In this document: piece by piece, positions 5,273 through 7,543 of the stretch
Layout: each line of letters starts with the position of its first letter
Numbering within the stretch: the stretch's first letter is position 1
Assembly (NCBI GenBank): GCA_021780975.1
Contig: JAJXXS010000165.1
Location: forward strand, 1 to 7,543
DNA from: Pseudomonadota bacterium
Lineage (GTDB): Bacteria > Pseudomonadota > Gammaproteobacteria > Burkholderiales > Thiobacillaceae
Length of the DNA: 7,543 nucleotides
Reading direction: 5' to 3'
The notes under the pieces: generated by a model
Databases searched by the model: none
Told to the model about the DNA's origin: nothing
The model's input: only the letters and a program-made list of their open reading frames with translations
Made by a program: the position numbers and the translations under genes

Positions 5273-7543
5273 TCAGAAGCGGTAAAGCAAACCCAGCCTG
5301 AACAGGCTCTCGACCGTATCCATGCCCACCACGTCCGGGTTGCCCGCGGCAGTGGTGAAATCCAGGGCCGGGTACTTGGTGTAGGTGTAATCGACACGCC
5401 AGAACATGTTCCGGCTGGCCGGCAGTTCTACACCCACCCCAAAACGCCTGCCTCTCAAGCGATTGTTTTCATCATAAGGGGAACTGTTTCCCTGCTTGTA
5501 AATCGTGTGAAAGGTGGTGTCCTGCAGGCCGTAGCGACCGTATAGCAGAGCCCCGCCGGACAGCACATAACCCACGCGCAGGGCACCGCCGTAGCCGCCG
5601 TTCTTGCGCACGCTATAGGTTCTGCCGCCCCCGCTGGTGACGCGCTCATGCGCCCAAGCAGCGTTGCTGGCCTCGGCTTCGAGTTCCAAACCCGCATAGA
5701 CCTTGCCCCAGGTGTGGCCGTAGCCGGCGAACACGCCTGAGGTCACGCCAAAACCGCCATAGCCAGCCGACAGGTTCGTGCCGTCGTTGCCATGATAGGC
5801 ATTAAGCGCCGTGGTAAGCGCGCCATGGCCCACCTGCACGCCGCCATAGAACCCCGAGTAATCAGGCCTGGGCGGCGCCGGTCGGGACTTCCGGTCGGCG
5901 CCCAAGTGCCAGCCCAGGCCCAGGCGGAACAGACCTTCGCGGTTGCGGAAGTCATCCGCTCCCGTCTGATAGTCCATGACGTAGCCGTTGTAATTGGTGT
6001 AGGTGTAATCAAGACGCCAGAAGGCATTGCCTGCCGCCCACACTTCGGCGCCGAGGCCGTAGCGGCGCCCGTTCTGGGTATTGTCCTGAGCAAAGCTCAC
6101 GCCGCTGCTGGGCGAATACGTGGTGTGGAAATCAGTACGCACCAAGCCGGCCCGGCCATAGAGCATGCCCCCGGGGAGCACATAGCCGAGACGAGCACTG
6201 ACGCCGTAGCTGGCCCCGCTCTGCGCGCCGAAAACGCGCTCGTTGGGGTAGTGGTTGTGGTTCCACTCCAGATTGCCATTGTCTCCCTCCAACTCCAGTC
6301 CCAGGTACCAGGGATTGAATTCGAGTCCGTAGCCCGCGAACACACCGCCCACGGCAGCACTGTCACCAAAATCCGAGGTCAGCGTTCCGCTATTCCCACG
6401 CGGACTGAACAGCGTGGTATTGAGTCCGCCATACCCTGCCTGCACGCCGGCATAGAACCCGCCGATGCCCGTCGGCGCGCGCGCCGCGCTGGCCAGCGCG
6501 CTTCCTTCGGCGAAGGATTTCAGCGGCGCGAACTGGCTCCCCACAGTGAACATGATCTGGTTGCGGTAGTAGTTGCCGTCCGGCACGTTGGACTCGCGCC
6601 GCAGGAAGCGGTAGTCGGCGCCCACGTAGACATAGCGGCTGACGTCGTAGCGCAGACCAGCGCCCGCATCCAGCAGCTTGTCCACGCGATAGGCGCCGTC
6701 GGTCAGGTCGTAGCCCTGGAAATCGCTGTGGATGTAGGCGGCGCGCACGTTCACCTTGAGCCGCGGCGCGACCCAGTGCTCGATGCGTGCGCCCACCGTC
6801 GTGTCCAGCGAACTGGAGGAACCGGCCAGGGTGGTCTCCTCCACCGAGCGATCGACGAAGCCGGTGGCCGTGGTCTGCGGGGTGGCAAACCACTTGATCT
6901 CGCCGCCGAAATAGGGCGCGCTCACGTCCGCCAGGCGGGCGTCGCTGTAATTCTGCAGCAGATGGCCGACATAGGCCTCGCCGGTCAGCCGCTTGGCCAG
7001 ATTGACGCTGCCGCCCACCGCCACGCGGTAGCCGTCGGAATCGCGGTGGTAGCCGCTGTCGTCGTAGTACTGAACATAGCGCCGCGTATCGGTCGCCGCC
7101 TGGCCGAACAGGTCATAGCCGGGCGCGAGGCTGTAGCTCAGGCGGCCGCCGAGCGCGGTCAACGTGCGATCGCGGTCGTTGTTGTTGATGGGCGTGCCGA
7201 TGTCGGTCACGCCGTTGTTGTAGTCGAGCTTCTCGTAGGTGCCCCCCAGACGCAGCGCGACGCGCCCGAGGCGCCGGTACGCGCCCACGTAGCCCCGGGT
7301 TTCCGTGTACAGCGTGGGTTTCGTGCTGTTGAGCACGGCATCCGGCGTGGCGCGATCCTCGTGGTTGCGGCTGAAGCCGCCGCCGGCGTAGACGTTGGCA
7401 TTGGCGGACAGGTCATAGCGCCCGTCGACGTTGGCCCAATAATCCGCCGTATCCTCGCTCGAATAGCTGTGATAGCGGTCGATATCGGTGCCGGCACGGA
7501 AATTGAGCATGTTCTTGGACCAGGCCGACTTCACCGACACCGC
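5273..7543 (-). CDS. Multi-barrel outer-membrane protein: BBP2_2-like barrel plus two tandem 8-stranded-type barrels (N-terminus outside window)
   Basis: The frame runs off the window edge; the GTG at 7538-7540 is probably an internal Val, so the signal peptide is not seen. Residue 1 below is that GTG. Residues 1-337 resemble putative beta-barrel porin 2 (BBP2_2, formerly DUF2320): alternating strands with aromatic girdles, such as LRLGGTYEKLDYNNG (96-110) and YVYVGADYRFLRRESN (303-318), ending IMFTVGSQF. A linker (338-359) leads to barrel A (360-546), then a Pro/Arg linker (KSRPAPPRP, 551-559) and barrel B (561-755). A and B are homologous and of OmpA/Opa-like size (about 190 residues): both have GFYxGVQxGxG, GVFAGYG, YxGLELE, FWRxDYTYTxY and LFRLGL. 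The chain ends in YRF, the outer-membrane C-terminal signature recognised by the Bam complex. Relatives of BBP2_2 are often near exopolysaccharide genes, but no such gene is here, so the role is open. The linkers are in frame, with no sign of a frameshift. Confidence 0.88.
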   Translation of the reverse strand, partial: AVSVKSAWSKNMLNFRAGTDIDRYHSYSSEDTADYWANVDGRYDLSANANVYAGGGFSRNHEDRATPDAVLNSTKPTLYTETRGYVGAYRRLGRVALRLGGTYEKLDYNNGVTDIGTPINNNDRDRTLTALGGRLSYSLAPGYDLFGQAATDTRRYVQYYDDSGYHRDSDGYRVAVGGSVNLAKRLTGEAYVGHLLQNYSDARLADVSAPYFGGEIKWFATPQTTATGFVDRSVEETTLAGSSSSLDTTVGARIEHWVAPRLKVNVRAAYIHSDFQGYDLTDGAYRVDKLLDAGAGLRYDVSRYVYVGADYRFLRRESNVPDGNYYRNQIMFTVGSQFAPLKSFAEGSALASAARAPTGIGGFYAGVQAGYGGLNTTLFSPRGNSGTLTSDFGDSAAVGGVFAGYGLEFNPWYLGLELEGDNGNLEWNHNHYPNERVFGAQSGASYGVSARLGYVLPGGMLYGRAGLVRTDFHTTYSPSSGVSFAQDNTQNGRRYGLGAEVWAAGNAFWRLDYTYTNYNGYVMDYQTGADDFRNREGLFRLGLGWHLGADRKSRPAPPRPDYSGFYGGVQVGHGALTTALNAYHGNDGTNLSAGYGGFGVTSGVFAGYGHTWGKVYAGLELEAEASNAAWAHERVTSGGGRTYSVRKNGGYGGALRVGYVLSGGALLYGRYGLQDTTFHTIYKQGNSSPYDENNRLRGRRFGVGVELPASRNMFWRVDYTYTKYPALDFTTAAGNPDVVGMDTVESLFRLGLLYRF
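5276..5860 (-). repeat. Barrel B, second copy of the internal OmpA/Opa-like duplication
   Basis: Codes for residues 561-755 of the outer-membrane protein. Shared blocks with barrel A, in the same order: GFYGGVQVGHGALTTAL, SGVFAGYG, YAGLELEAEASNAAW, LRVGYVLSGG, LYGRYGLQDTTFHTIY, GRRFGVGVE, FWRVDYTYTKY and ESLFRLGLLYRF. The copies have diverged clearly between blocks, where extracellular loops would be, so the duplication is not recent. Confidence 0.85.
5903..6463 (-). repeat. Barrel A, first copy of the internal OmpA/Opa-like duplication
   Basis: Codes for residues 360-546. Blocks matching barrel B are GFYAGVQAGYGGLNTTL, GGVFAGYG, YLGLELEGDNGNLEW, ARLGYVLPGG, LYGRAGLVRTDFHTTY, GRRYGLGAE, FWRLDYTYTNY and EGLFRLGLGWHL. 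The final strand resembles a C-terminal barrel signature although it is internal, as expected if this was once a free-standing barrel. Confidence 0.85.

Noticed and set aside
5228..5545. GGAGGA on the plus strand followed by an ATG at 5261 and a 94-codon frame
   Set aside because: The spacing to the ATG is about 27 nt, too long for a ribosome-binding site, and the frame lies antisense to the well-supported barrel B coding region.

Overview
The window is GC-rich bacterial chromosome from a Gram-negative organism: it encodes an outer-membrane beta-barrel protein and several Sec-type exported proteins. Codon use, gene families and an Anr/FNR-type operator look like a proteobacterium, probably beta- or gammaproteobacterial. 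The genus cannot be told from sequence alone, and I see no rRNA, tRNA, CRISPR array, transposase or integrase.

Left part (1-3386) is ordinary housekeeping or transport. It starts with the 3' end of an NRAMP-family metal transporter (1-758, +), followed 26 bp later by a small DUF2721 membrane protein (785-1189, +), probably in one operon. A convergent gene for a periplasmic YceI-family protein follows (1284-1847, -), then a divergent APC-family amino-acid permease (2010-3386, +). The yceI/permease intergenic region holds a long inverted repeat and a weak promoter candidate.

Right part (3395-7543) is all on the minus strand and is the unusual section. In transcription order it has three genes. 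First is a large outer-membrane protein (5273-7543, N-terminus outside the window), which reads as three beta-barrel modules in one chain: a BBP2_2-like barrel followed by two homologous OmpA/Opa-size barrels. Second is a 374-residue exported protein of unknown function (3950-5074) with a Gly/Lys-rich N-terminal segment. Third is a 152-residue exported Gly/His-rich protein (3395-3853) with a CxxC right after its predicted signal cleavage site. The second and third share an unusually long signal peptide ending in AYA and a similar low-complexity region.

The 374-residue gene has its own promoter region. An Anr/Dnr/FNR-type box (TTGAT-N4-GTCAA) lies at near class-II spacing from a -10-like hexamer, which suggests induction under low oxygen or nitrosative conditions. 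A strong intrinsic terminator separates it from the 152-residue gene, so the two should be made in unequal amounts. My inference is that this is an oxygen-regulated cell-surface system made of a multi-barrel outer-membrane protein and secreted Gly-rich partners. Its biochemical role cannot be read from the sequence.
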